A stretch of DNA of 64,000 bases from Deinococcus ficus (GCF_003444775.1 NZ_CP021083.1:1-64000); one strand, 5' to 3'; positions 36,055 to 44,235 are shown, counted from the stretch's first letter. The notes: generated by a model from the letters alone, not told the origin. Made by a program: numbers and translations.

Positions 36055-36285
36055 TCAGTGCTCCAGGGTGGCGCCGCCGTCCACGGTGAGGTGCTGCATG
36101 GTCACGTGCCGCGCCGCGTCCGACAGCAGGCACAGCACGGCGTGCGCGACGTCCCCGGGATCGGCGATCCGGCCCAGCGGAATGCCCGGCCGGTACGCGC
36201 CCAGGTCCCCGGCGATCACCTGCGCCTCCGTGCGCCCGCCGGTCCACAGCTGGCGCTGCATGGCGGTGTCCGTGGAGCCGGGCTC
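36055..36285 (-). pseudogene. C-terminal remnant of an EntA/DhbA-like dihydroxybenzoate dehydrogenase (SDR)
   Basis: About 75 codons remain of a short-chain dehydrogenase that normally has ~250. The surviving part ([45 protein letters not shown]) matches the C-terminal third of 2,3-dihydro-2,3-dihydroxybenzoate dehydrogenase, which makes catechol siderophore precursor. Family similarity stops at about 36285, exactly where the AztD-like gene ends. The NAD-binding Rossmann part and catalytic Tyr-x3-Lys are missing, so it cannot be active. It records a deletion or rearrangement beside the metal-uptake genes. Confidence 0.75.
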
Positions 36286-37501
36286 AGTGCCGGGTGCCGC
36301 TCACCCCCGTCAGCGCGAGGAAGGCCGGGGTACCGCCCACCTTCACGCGCCGGACCACGCCCAGGTCCGCCAGCCGCACCACAAGCACCTCCCCGGTCGA
36401 GGGACTCGTCACGTACGCACGGTCCCCACCCACCGCCAGCGCCGGACGCACCGCCGCCTTGTCGGCCGCGTCGAAGGCCGCCACGACCGGCAGGCTGGCC
36501 GTCACCCTGGCCGTGCCGGCATCCACGCGGTGCAGCTGCCCATTCGCGGTCAGGACCACCAGCGTCTTCCCGTCGTCACTGAACACGAACTTCAGCGGCG
36601 CGGCCGGCAACGGCAGGGCCGTGAGGGTGCGGGCCGCGGCCGTCCACGACACCAGCCCGTTGCCGAAATTCCCGTACACGCGGGCACTGGCGTCGTGCGC
36701 GGCGACCGTGCCCACCCGCGTACCCTCGGGCGCGCCCGAGGGCGGCGTCAGCTTCACGCTGCTGAGCGTCTTGCCGGCCACGGTCACGGCCAGCACGCCG
36801 TCCTGGCAGCCGAAGTACGCGGTGTTCGCCCGCACCGCCTCCCCGTGCACGCCTGGGCAGCCGGGGAACGACCGGAGCAGCTGGCCCCCACGCACGTCGA
36901 AGGCGTCCACTTGGTTCAGGGCCAGCATGCCCACCAGCAGCGTGTCACCCAGCAGCGCAGGCGCGCCGTGGTCCGGCTGCGCGGCCTTCAGTACCGTCAT
37001 GTCATTGGTGAGGCCGAGCGTGGCCTCCCCGAAGAGGCTGGTCGTGCCGTTCCCGTCGTTGAAGATCACGATGCGGTCCCCGTGCGTGAAGAAGTGCGTG
37101 GGTTTCGGTCCGGTGTTCAGCGTGGCGAGCACGTGCGGCGCCCCCAGCACCAGGTCGTCGTGGTCGCCGTGCGAGACGCGGCCCAGGCCGCTGTGCAGCA
37201 CGGTCACGCGGTGATCGTCGCGGTGCAGGGCGTAGGCGAGCGTGCCGCCCGGCCCGGCGTACAGGCCGCTGAGCTTCCCGGGCGTGCCGAACGCACCCAA
37301 AGAATTGCCGGTCTCGGCGTCCAGCACGGTCAGGGTGTGCGTGCGGCCGTCCCCGACCACCAGCCGGGTGACCTGCGTGGCCTCGGCGGCCGACGGCGCG
37401 GGTGGGGGAGTCACGGGGGCCTGGGCGAGCGCGGCGACCGGCAGCAGCGCGGCCGTGAGGGCAGTCAGGGTCAGGGTGCGGATAGGAAAACGTACAGGCA
37501 T
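36284..37501 (-). CDS. aztD: AztD-like periplasmic zinc metallochaperone
   Basis: A 405-aa exported beta-propeller protein (signal peptide ~1-26) like AztD, which binds zinc in the periplasm and passes it to the AztC binding protein. The His/Asp-rich segment [16 protein letters not shown] and [17 protein letters not shown] match the family's metal-binding region. Cysteines in [13 protein letters not shown] and YFGCQDG fit a conserved pair. It is the third gene of a zinc-handling set on this strand. Confidence 0.82.
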   Translation of the reverse strand: MPVRFPIRTLTLTALTAALLPVAALAQAPVTPPPAPSAAEATQVTRLVVGDGRTHTLTVLDAETGNSLGAFGTPGKLSGLYAGPGGTLAYALHRDDHRVTVLHSGLGRVSHGDHDDLVLGAPHVLATLNTGPKPTHFFTHGDRIVIFNDGNGTTSLFGEATLGLTNDMTVLKAAQPDHGAPALLGDTLLVGMLALNQVDAFDVRGGQLLRSFPGCPGVHGEAVRANTAYFGCQDGVLAVTVAGKTLSSVKLTPPSGAPEGTRVGTVAAHDASARVYGNFGNGLVSWTAAARTLTALPLPAAPLKFVFSDDGKTLVVLTANGQLHRVDAGTARVTASLPVVAAFDAADKAAVRPALAVGGDRAYVTSPSTGEVLVVRLADLGVVRRVKVGGTPAFLALTGVSGTRH

Positions 37502-37549
37502 CGGAAACCTCGGGTCAGGAAAGAAGTCGGGAAGGGAAGTGCGGCGCGC

Positions 37550-38401
37550 TCAGCGCAGGGCGCGCAGGAGCGTGTCGCGGTTGAGCCGCATCATCTGCGG
37601 GTACGTGGGTGCGGCCGGGCCGCCCTCCGGGTCCAGGGTGTACAGCGGCACGCCGGCCTCCCGGGCGACCGTGCCGGCCGGCCCGGGCGGCAGCTGCGGT
37701 TCGGAGAACACCGCCCGCGCGCCCGACGCGCGGATCACCTGCACGGCCCGCACCATGCTCTGCACGCTGGGTTCCACGCCGTGCAGGGGCGCGATGGTCG
37801 CGGCGACCTCCAGGCCGTAGGCCCGCGCGAAGTACCCGAAGGCGTTGTGAAAGGTGACCAGTTTCTCCCCGCGCACCGGGGCCAGCGTGCGGCGCAGTTC
37901 GCCGTGCAGGGCGTTCAGGGCCTGCGCCTCGCGGCGGGCGTTGCGGGCATACCGGTCGGCGTTCGCGGGGTCCACGGCCGCGAGGTCCGCGCCCATGCGC
38001 AGCGCGGCCTGCGCCATCAGGCTGGCGTCCAGCCACCAGTGCGGGTCGGTGGCGGCCCCCACGCGCAGCTTCGCGAAGGTCATGGTCTCGCCGAGTTTCA
38101 GCACGCGGGCGCGGCTGCCGCTGGCGCGCACGTACCGGTCCAGCCAGCTGTCCGCACCCAGGCCTGCCATGACGGCCAGGTCCGCCTCGCGCAGGCGGTG
38201 GATGTCCCGCACCGTCGGGTCGAAGGTGTGCGGGCTGCTGCCGGCCGGGGCCATGCGCTCCACCTGCACGCCGGGACCGGCCACACGGGTCAGCACGTCG
38301 TACAGCGGCTGGAAGGACGCCACCACGGTCAGGGCGCCGGCCGGGCTGCCCAGCCCCAGACCCAGCGCGGCGGCCAGCGCGGCCGCGCGCAGCGCCCTCA
38401 C
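37550..38401 (-). CDS. Zinc ABC transporter substrate-binding protein (ZnuA/AztC-like)
   Basis: A 283-aa periplasmic metal-binding protein (signal peptide ~1-24, ending SPAGA-L). Cluster 9 family features: SFQPLYDVLTRVAG, first His in GSSPHTFDPT, second in TFHNAFGYFA with nearby Asp/Glu, and HGVEPSVQSM. There is no long His-rich loop, as in AztC rather than ZnuA. The GTG start overlaps the GTPase gene stop (GTGA). No permease or ATPase gene accompanies it here. Confidence 0.88.
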   Translation of the reverse strand: MRALRAAALAAALGLGLGSPAGALTVVASFQPLYDVLTRVAGPGVQVERMAPAGSSPHTFDPTVRDIHRLREADLAVMAGLGADSWLDRYVRASGSRARVLKLGETMTFAKLRVGAATDPHWWLDASLMAQAALRMGADLAAVDPANADRYARNARREAQALNALHGELRRTLAPVRGEKLVTFHNAFGYFARAYGLEVAATIAPLHGVEPSVQSMVRAVQVIRASGARAVFSEPQLPPGPAGTVAREAGVPLYTLDPEGGPAAPTYPQMMRLNRDTLLRALR

Positions 38402-39405
38402 CGGCGCACGCCCCGGCCGCCGGCCGGCGCGGCCCGGCGCGGCAGGATCAGAGCCCGGGGGGCGTCCATGGCCTGCGCGAACGCGGCGCGTTCCTCCTGC
38501 GCGTCCAGGTCCCGGCCGATCATGACCACCCGGCTGCGGCCGTTTTGCTTTTCTTCGGTGCGGTCCACGGTGATCACGTCCCGCACGGCGTGCAGCAGCA
38601 GCCGCGTGCCCTGCCCGGCGAGACTCACGTGCCCCTTGACGCGCAGCACCTGCCCCGGCCGGCCGGCGATCCGGCCGATCAGGTCGTGCCAGCCGCGGGC
38701 ACTCAGGGGCCGGTCGGCTTCCAGAGTGACGGTCTTCAGGCCCGGGGTGTGGCGCGTCTGCACGGGCGGCGGCGTCCAGTCGGCGTCGAAACCGGCAGTG
38801 TCCAGCAGCGCGGGCGCGTCCACGTGGCCGTGTTCGGCGTGCAGCACGCGCGCCAGGGGGTTCAGGGCGCCGACCGTGTCGGCAGCGGCCTCCAGGGCGG
38901 CGGGGGGCACCAGGTCGGTCTTGTTCAGCACGACGGTCGTGGCGTACGCGAGTTGCAGGGCCGCTTCGGGGTGATCGGCGAGGGTGCGGGTCAGGAAGCG
39001 GGCGTCCGCCACGGCCACCAGGCTGCGCAGCCGGAACACGCCCCGGACCATGGGGTCCAGCAGCGTGTGCAGCACGGGCACCGGGTCGGCCACGCCGCTC
39101 AGTTCGATCAGGACGTGGTTGGGTGGGGCGCCGTCCTGGTGGGCGCGGTGGGCGAGGTGCACCAGGGCGCGCAGCAGGTCCTCGCGGCCGGTGCAGCACA
39201 GGCAGCCGGCGGTGAGTTCCTGCACGTCGTCGGTGAGGGCCTGGATCAGCTGGCCGTCCACGCCGGCCGTGCCGAACTCGTTCACGATCACGCCCAGCCG
39301 CCGGAAGGACGTGCGGATCAGGTGGTTGACCAGGGTGGTCTTGCCCGCGCCGAGGAAGCCGCCGATGACGGTCACGCCGATGCGTTCGGGGAGCGGGCTG
39401 GTCAT
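38398..39405 (-). CDS. COG0523/CobW-type GTPase, zinc metallochaperone (ZigA/ZNG1-like)
   Basis: A 335-aa G3E GTPase. Walker A is GGFLGAGKTT (residues ~15-24), the CxCC metal motif is GCLCCT (residues ~68-73), the switch region has ELSGVADP, and the base motif is NKTD. Family members deliver zinc to enzymes during starvation. The Fur/Zur-like palindrome at 39468-39489, 63 nt upstream of the start, supports metal-responsive control. It leads the operon GTPase-zinc binding protein-AztD. Confidence 0.9.
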   Translation of the reverse strand: MTSPLPERIGVTVIGGFLGAGKTTLVNHLIRTSFRRLGVIVNEFGTAGVDGQLIQALTDDVQELTAGCLCCTGREDLLRALVHLAHRAHQDGAPPNHVLIELSGVADPVPVLHTLLDPMVRGVFRLRSLVAVADARFLTRTLADHPEAALQLAYATTVVLNKTDLVPPAALEAAADTVGALNPLARVLHAEHGHVDAPALLDTAGFDADWTPPPVQTRHTPGLKTVTLEADRPLSARGWHDLIGRIAGRPGQVLRVKGHVSLAGQGTRLLLHAVRDVITVDRTEEKQNGRSRVVMIGRDLDAQEERAAFAQAMDAPRALILPRRAAPAGGRGVRR

Positions 39406-39467
39406 CCGAACTGCGCCGGAGCGGAGGGCTGGGGGACGGGGCCGGGTGGGGTGGGGATCATCATAGA

Positions 39468-39489
39468 TGATAATGATAATTCATTATCA
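39468..39489. promoter_or_regulatory. Fur/Zur-family operator
   Basis: A perfect inverted repeat with arms TGATAATGA (39468-39476) and TCATTATCA (39481-39489) around TAAT. It closely matches the classic Fur box core GATAATGAT-AATCATTATC and actinobacterial Zur sites. It sits upstream of the zinc GTPase operon on the minus strand, so Zur or Fur repression is the natural reading. Confidence 0.78.
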
Positions 39490-39570
39490 ATGATAGGCAA
39501 GCCGAGATGTCCGATGGAGGAGAGCTGTCCTCAGCGGGAGTCCCGATCCGCTGCTCAGCGGCCGGTCAGC

Positions 39571-40239
39571 TCATCCCCCGCCGGTCCGGTCCAGCCGCGC
39601 GGTGTGCCGCAGGAAGGCCGGCAGCTGCGCCGCGTACAGCCACCTCCAGAAGCGCTGGGGCGGCAGGCTGCTGCGTTCCTCCAGGTCCACCTGGCCCCGC
39701 GGGTGAATCAGCAGCCGCCCGGCCAGGGAGGCGTGCGGCGGCCCGGTGAGCAGCTCCAGCGCCGTGAGGTGCTTGATGTTCTTGGCGCCGTACAGTTGCG
39801 GCGCGACCAGCCGCAGCGGTGCGCCGTGCCGCACGCCCAGGGGCTGGCCGTTCAGGGTGTCGGCCAGCAGCACGCCCCCACGCAGCAGTTCCTCCAGCGG
39901 CACGCTGACGCGGTAGCCGTCCAGCGCGCGAAACTGCACGTGCGTCACGCCGGGCCGGGCAACGGGGGCCAGCAGCGCCTCCCAGACGTCCCGGAAGGCC
40001 CAGCCGGCCCACTGCACGCCGGGCACCGTCCAGGTGGTCACGCAGTGAAAGTCGCGGGTGAGCTCCTGCCGGGGCAGCGCCTGAAGATCCGCGGGCAACA
40101 CGATCAGAGGAAAGGTGACGTGTCCGTGGACACTCAGGCGCACCGCTTCGGGCGGCTGCGGCACCTGCTGCACGTACTTCGGCAGGCCGTAGCGCGGCAT
40201 GGGGCCGGGAAGGACACGCTGCCCGGGAGGAAGTGTCAT
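39571..40239 (-). CDS. Molybdopterin-dependent oxidoreductase (sulfite oxidase/MsrP-like)
   Basis: A 222-aa protein with the sulfite-oxidase molybdopterin fold. The Mo-binding Cys is in RDFHCVTTWTVPGVQW. Other family parts are YVQQVPQPP..RLSVHG, GVLLADTLNGQPL and HGAPLRLVAPQLYGAKNIKHLTALEL. There is no signal peptide, unlike periplasmic MsrP. ATG 40239 follows TATGGT by 7 nt. TetR is divergent and a palindrome covers both promoters. It probably reduces or oxidises a small sulfur or nitrogen compound; the substrate is unknown. Confidence 0.86.
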   Translation of the reverse strand: MTLPPGQRVLPGPMPRYGLPKYVQQVPQPPEAVRLSVHGHVTFPLIVLPADLQALPRQELTRDFHCVTTWTVPGVQWAGWAFRDVWEALLAPVARPGVTHVQFRALDGYRVSVPLEELLRGGVLLADTLNGQPLGVRHGAPLRLVAPQLYGAKNIKHLTALELLTGPPHASLAGRLLIHPRGQVDLEERSSLPPQRFWRWLYAAQLPAFLRHTARLDRTGGG

Positions 40240-40246
40240 GTTCGTT

Positions 40247-40252
40247 ACCATA
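40247..40252 (-). promoter_or_regulatory. Leaderless -10 hexamer TATGGT (minus strand)
   Basis: TATGGT on the minus strand ends 7 nt before the oxidoreductase ATG at 40239 and overlaps the left arm of the TetR operator. Confidence 0.5.
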
Positions 40253-40269
40253 CCATACGGTATGGTATG
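40249..40269. promoter_or_regulatory. TetR operator palindrome (21 bp)
   Basis: Left arm CATACCATAC (40249-40258), one centre base, right arm GTATGGTATG (40260-40269); the arms are perfectly symmetric. It overlaps the -10 hexamers of both the oxidoreductase (-) and tetR (+), so bound TetR would block both transcripts. Confidence 0.8.
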
Positions 40270-40271
40270 CT
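40266..40271 (+). promoter_or_regulatory. Leaderless -10 hexamer TATGCT
   Basis: TATGCT ends 6 nt before the tetR GTG at 40278 and overlaps the right arm of the palindrome. Confidence 0.5.
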
Positions 40272-40277
40272 CCGGCA

Positions 40278-40820
40278 GTGAGTCGCCGAACGAAACAGGA
40301 CTGGCTGCGCGGCGGCTTCGAGGTCCTCACGCACCAGGGCAGCGACGCCCTCACCGTCGAGAACCTCGTCACGCACATGCGCGTCACCAAGGGGTCCTTC
40401 TACCATCACTTCGGCAGCCTCGCGCAGTTCAGGACCGAACTGATCGCCTTCCTCGAACGCAGCGGCTTCAGCGACGTCATCGACACCATTCCCACCCACC
40501 TGCCCGCCGCCCAGCAGCTCGCCCTGATCACCGCCGACCTCAGCCGCCGGGACCCGGTGTACGACAAAGCCGTGCGCCTCTGGGGTGAACGGGACCCCGA
40601 AGCGGCCGCCCTGGTCGCCCGGGTGGACGCCGCCCGGCTGACCTACCTCACCGCCCTGTTCACCGACCTGACCGGCCATCCTGACCAGGGCCAGCTGTTC
40701 GCGCGCCTGGCCTACGCCTTCTACCTGGGCACCGCCCAGATTCAGCCGCGGATCATGGGCCAGGAGTACTCGGACATGATCGCCCTGCTCACCCGCCTTC
40801 TGCCCCAGGAGCGCCCATGA
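40278..40820 (+). CDS. TetR-family transcriptional regulator
   Basis: A 180-aa repressor with an N-terminal helix-turn-helix (residues ~2-50; RTKQDWLRGGFEVL, ALTVENLVTHMRVTKGSFYHHFGS) and a ligand-binding C-terminal helical domain. The 21-bp palindrome over its own promoter and the divergent oxidoreductase promoter is the expected operator. The GTG start at 40278 is leaderless. Three further genes follow at close spacing, so it probably also controls DUF2867 and SDR genes. Confidence 0.92.
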   Translation: MSRRTKQDWLRGGFEVLTHQGSDALTVENLVTHMRVTKGSFYHHFGSLAQFRTELIAFLERSGFSDVIDTIPTHLPAAQQLALITADLSRRDPVYDKAVRLWGERDPEAAALVARVDAARLTYLTALFTDLTGHPDQGQLFARLAYAFYLGTAQIQPRIMGQEYSDMIALLTRLLPQERP

Positions 40821-40879
40821 CCCACGCCCGCCCGGTCCCCACCCTGCCGCCCGCCCTCACCGACCGGCGGCGCGCGTGA
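40817..40879 (+). CDS. 20-aa bridging ORF between tetR and DUF2867 gene
   Basis: The frame ATG 40817 to TGA 40877-40879 encodes MTHARPVPTLPPALTDRRRA. Its start overlaps the tetR stop (ATGA) and its stop overlaps the next gene's GTG (GTGA). It has no ribosome site of its own and probably works, if translated, by carrying ribosomes from tetR to the next gene. It may be chance. Confidence 0.35.
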   Translation: MTHARPVPTLPPALTDRRRA

Positions 40880-41358
40880 CCCTGCCCGCCTCCCTGACCG
40901 CGGCCCTGGGCCACGCCGACCACATGGACGCCCTGAGCACCGAAGCGGACCGGCCCCTGCTGCCCTTAATCGAGGAACTGCTGACCTTCCAGCCGCCCTG
41001 GCTGACCGCGCTGTACCACCTGCGCCGGGTCCTGCTGGGCCTCGCCGGGCACCGCACCGGCGTGCCTCCGCGCGGCGCCCGCCCGCGCGTCCCCACCCGG
41101 CCCGGCGAGCAGGCCGCCTTCTTCACCGTGGAGGACGCCGGGCCCACCCACTGGCTGGCCGGCGCCACCGAAGCCCACCTCACCGCCCGGCTGGCCGTGC
41201 TCCAGACCCCCGGCACCGCCCGCCGCTACCGCTACCGGGTGGTCACGGTCGTGCAGTACCACAACCGGCTCGGCCGGGTGTACTTCGCCCTGATCCAGCC
41301 CTTTCACGAGCTCGTGGTGCGGGCCATGCTGCGCCGCGCCGCCCGGAACGCCTCATGA
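40876..41358 (+). CDS. DUF2867-family protein
   Basis: A 160-aa soluble protein of the DUF2867 family. Typical features are HADHMDAL near the start and VVQYHNRLGRVYFALIQPFHELVVRAML at the end. The family often occurs with NAD-binding SDR proteins, sometimes fused, and here an SDR gene overlaps its stop by 4 nt. No enzymatic activity is known. GTG start with no ribosome site, probably coupled to the short upstream frame. Confidence 0.8.
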   Translation: MTLPASLTAALGHADHMDALSTEADRPLLPLIEELLTFQPPWLTALYHLRRVLLGLAGHRTGVPPRGARPRVPTRPGEQAAFFTVEDAGPTHWLAGATEAHLTARLAVLQTPGTARRYRYRVVTVVQYHNRLGRVYFALIQPFHELVVRAMLRRAARNAS

Positions 41359-42044
41359 CCCGCGTCCTCGTCACGGGCGCCGGCGGCCAGCTCGGCCGCG
41401 CCCTCCTGCCCCTCCTCACGCCGCACACGGCCGTCACCGCGCTGGGCCGCCGCGCCGGCCCGTCCGGCCCCCACCTGACCTGGACCCCGCACGACCTGCT
41501 GCAGGGCCCCCCGGACCTCGCCGGTGTGGACACCGTCATCCACCTCGCCACGAACGCCCTGAAACCCGGGCAGGACGAGCGCATGACCCGCCACGTCATC
41601 CAGGCCGCGCAGGCGGCCGGCTCCCGCCACGTGCTGTACATGAGCATCGTGGGACTGGAACGCATGCAGGCTGCGCCGTACTACGCCGAGAAGCTGCGCT
41701 GCGAGGCGCTGCTGGAAGGCAGCGGCCTGCCCCTGACCATCCTGCGCGCCACGCAGTTCACGGAGTTTCTGGACGGGCTGCTGGGCATGCTCCGCCTCGG
41801 GCCGCTGCAACTTGTGCCGACCGGCGTGACGCTGCAACCCCTGCCCGCCCGGGCCGCCGCCGAGCGGCTCGCCGACCTCGCCCGGCAGGGCCCGCAAGGC
41901 CGCGTCCCGGACCTGTGCGGTCCGCAGTCGGTGCGCCTGGACGACGTGGCGCGCGCCCGCGGCGGGCTGACCCTGCCGCTCCCCCTGCCGCTGCCGCTCT
42001 TCCGGGCGTGGCAGCACGGGCGGGCCTGCGGGCCGGTCCCCTGA
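41355..42044 (+). CDS. NAD(P)-binding SDR/NmrA-like protein
   Basis: A 229-aa Rossmann-fold protein with the NAD(P) motif VTGAGGQLGR (residues 6-15), VDTVIHLATNAL and PYYAEKLRCEALL containing the Y-x3-K pair. It resembles atypical/extended SDRs (NmrA, YbjT-type). Its start overlaps the DUF2867 stop. The C-terminus is Pro/Leu-rich and poorly conserved. Substrate unknown. Confidence 0.85.
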   Translation: MTRVLVTGAGGQLGRALLPLLTPHTAVTALGRRAGPSGPHLTWTPHDLLQGPPDLAGVDTVIHLATNALKPGQDERMTRHVIQAAQAAGSRHVLYMSIVGLERMQAAPYYAEKLRCEALLEGSGLPLTILRATQFTEFLDGLLGMLRLGPLQLVPTGVTLQPLPARAAAERLADLARQGPQGRVPDLCGPQSVRLDDVARARGGLTLPLPLPLPLFRAWQHGRACGPVP

Positions 42045-42167
42045 CGCCGCGGGGCGCCGTCCCTCAGCGGAGCCTCAGCTGGCCCTCAGCGGGCATTCCC
42101 AGAGGGTGCGGATAGTGGTGCGGCTGCCCGGCCCCCGGGCGTTCGACATCAAGCTCCGCACAAGGCT

Positions 42168-42195
42168 CAGGGGGCAGGTGATCACCTGCCCCCTG
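42168..42195. repeat. Perfect 28-bp palindrome upstream of the acyltransferase gene
   Basis: The half-site CAGGGGGCAGGTGA (42168-42181) is followed directly by its reverse complement to 42195. As RNA it would be a 12-bp stem with a GATC loop, followed by CGACAATTTTC, which fits an intrinsic terminator after the SDR gene. As DNA it could be an operator, being 16 nt before the acyltransferase ATG. Confidence 0.6.
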
Positions 42196-42210
42196 CGACA
42201 ATTTTCAGGA

Positions 42211-43320
42211 ATGACCGCCCAGACCCCTGCCCTCGAACCCAGTGTTTCCCCGTCCGCTGCGCCGGCCGCCTCGGCCACGCACCCGGGCGTCGTGAACACG
42301 TTCCGGGGGCTGGCGATCCTGGAGGTCGTCTCCCACCACGGCAGCGGCCTGGCGCTGCGGTACATGCAGCCCGAATGGCCGCTGTACACCATGCTCGCGG
42401 TGGTGAACCGCACCCTGCACTTCGCGGTCCCGGCCTTCCTGTTCCTCACGGCGGTGCTCCTCACCCGCAGCCTGCTGCGCGCGCCCGACTTCAAACGGTA
42501 CCTGTGGCGGCGCCTCACGCGCGGCGCATGGCCGTACCTGCTGTGGAGCACGCTGTTCATGGGCTGGTACGTCCTGCTGGGCCTGCGCCCCCCGGACACC
42601 CTCACCGACCCCGACCGCTGGGCGCTGTACCTCACGCAGGGCAAGGCCAGCTACCACCTGTACTTCCTGCTGGTGGCGCTGGAAGCCTACCTGATCCTGC
42701 CACTGTTCCTGGGGCTCGCGCGGCTGCGGCCACCGCTGTGGGTGGCGGTCGGCCTGGGGTTCGCCGCGCAGGTCGGCGTTTACTTCCTGAACCGCCACTG
42801 GTGGCACCTGGCCTTCCCGGCCAGCCACATTACCTGGTACCTGTTTCCCCTGATCGTCGGCGTGGCCGTCGCCGCGCGGCACGACGAGTTCCCAGACTGG
42901 TTCCGCCGCCACCGACTGCTGCTGACCGGCCTGCTGCTGGCCGCCGCGGCCGCGTACGTGCCGCAGGGCGTGGCCTCGCTCTCCGGGCAGCCGGTGGTGC
43001 CCATGACATACAGCGTCAGCGCGTGGCTGTTCACCACCTTCAGCGCGGTCATGCTGTACGGCCTGTGCCGCACCTGGGGGGGGCTAACCGGGCGCGTGGG
43101 GGCGGTGGTAGCGTGGTTCGGTATGGTCAGCCTGCAAATTTACCTGCTGCACCCGCCGCTGCTGCAACTGGCAGAGCAGTGGTGGCCGCCGCACGGCAGC
43201 GGCACGCAGCGCGTCGTCACGGTGACGGCGTTCGGACTCGGCGCCCTGCTGCTCACCGCCCTGACCGGGCACGGCCTGCTCAGACTCCCCGCGCTGTCCC
43301 GCGCGCTGTTCGGCAGGTGA
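42211..43320 (+). CDS. Acyltransferase 3 family membrane protein
   Basis: A 369-aa polytopic protein with ~10 helices. The family motif FRGLAILEVVSHHGSG carries the conserved His near residue 41, and later segments (VPAFLFLTAVLL, RLTRGAWPYLLWS, SLQIYLLHPPLLQ) match O-acetyl/O-acyl transferases acting on surface sugars. ATG 42211 follows a weak CAGGA. The hydrolase gene overlaps its stop, so the pair may modify the same envelope polymer. Confidence 0.87.
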   Translation: MTAQTPALEPSVSPSAAPAASATHPGVVNTFRGLAILEVVSHHGSGLALRYMQPEWPLYTMLAVVNRTLHFAVPAFLFLTAVLLTRSLLRAPDFKRYLWRRLTRGAWPYLLWSTLFMGWYVLLGLRPPDTLTDPDRWALYLTQGKASYHLYFLLVALEAYLILPLFLGLARLRPPLWVAVGLGFAAQVGVYFLNRHWWHLAFPASHITWYLFPLIVGVAVAARHDEFPDWFRRHRLLLTGLLLAAAAAYVPQGVASLSGQPVVPMTYSVSAWLFTTFSAVMLYGLCRTWGGLTGRVGAVVAWFGMVSLQIYLLHPPLLQLAEQWWPPHGSGTQRVVTVTAFGLGALLLTALTGHGLLRLPALSRALFGR

Positions 43321-44171
43321 CGGTGATCCCACCCGCCCGGCCGCTGACCTTCCTCGCCGCTCTCGCCACCACGCTCACCCTGGCCCTGCCGGCCGCCGCG
43401 CAGAAACGGCCCGCCGACCCCGTCACCTGGACCACCGTGGGCTCCAGCGCCGCCCCATCACTGCTGGCCGTGCCCGCCCACTGCCAGCAGTTCTCCTGCG
43501 CCCTGATCGTCGTGTCCCACCCGCGCGCCCAGACGCCCGAACGCCTGCGGGACAGCCCGGAATTCACGCGCCTGCGCGACACCTTGCTGGCCGGGAACTT
43601 CGCCATGCTGCTCAGCAGCGACGGCGGCCCCACCACCTGGGGCAGCCCCCAGGGCCTCAAGCACGCCGGCAAGGCCCACCAGCAGGCCCGGCAGGCGTTC
43701 ATGTGGAACGGCCGGACCTACGCGCTCGGGATCAGTATGGGCGGCCTGATGGCCCTGCGCAGCACCCTGCCGGGCGGACCGTACGCGGTCAGCGGCGTGG
43801 CCCTCATCGACCCCTGGGTGAACCTCGTGGCCGCCTGGCACAGCGCCCCCTCCCGGCAGCAGGAGATCCGTGAGGCGTACGGCCCGGCCGCGGACCTGAA
43901 GCTCATCGAGGAGCAGGACCCCCTGCACCTCGCGCTGCAACTCCCACCCCTGCCGCTGGTTCTCACCTCCAGCATGGACGACAAGGTCGTCAGCCCCCTG
44001 CAGAACAGTGAATTGCTCGCCGGGCACGGTGACGTGACCTTCAGCCAGCACGTGCGCCTCACCGGCCCGCACCTGGGCGGGAACCGCTTCACGCTGCAGA
44101 TGGGCGAGACGCTGCGCACGTTCTTTGAGCGTCTGGAGCAGCAGGCCGAGGTGCTCGTCCGCCGACGCTGA
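43317..44171 (+). CDS. Exported alpha/beta hydrolase
   Basis: A 284-aa secreted protein (signal peptide ~1-27 ending AAAQK). It has a nucleophile elbow GISMGG, a following LIDPWVNLV, an acid candidate in SSMDDKVVSP, and catalytic His in LTGPHLGGN. These fit an esterase-type alpha/beta hydrolase. It overlaps the acyltransferase gene, so it might remove acyl groups that the acyltransferase adds. Start may be GTG 43317 or 43323. Confidence 0.78.
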   Translation: MTVIPPARPLTFLAALATTLTLALPAAAQKRPADPVTWTTVGSSAAPSLLAVPAHCQQFSCALIVVSHPRAQTPERLRDSPEFTRLRDTLLAGNFAMLLSSDGGPTTWGSPQGLKHAGKAHQQARQAFMWNGRTYALGISMGGLMALRSTLPGGPYAVSGVALIDPWVNLVAAWHSAPSRQQEIREAYGPAADLKLIEEQDPLHLALQLPPLPLVLTSSMDDKVVSPLQNSELLAGHGDVTFSQHVRLTGPHLGGNRFTLQMGETLRTFFERLEQQAEVLVRRR

Positions 44172-44179
44172 AACAGGAA

Positions 44180-44197
44180 AGCGGCCACCCGGCCGCT
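44180..44197 (+). terminator. Intrinsic terminator after the exported hydrolase
   Basis: AGCGGCC (44180-44186) pairs with GGCCGCT (44191-44197) around ACCC and is followed by CCTTCTCTC. Confidence 0.65.
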
Positions 44198-44235
44198 CCT
44201 TCTCTCAGCGGTGAAGGGTGGCCGGGGAAGGGGTC

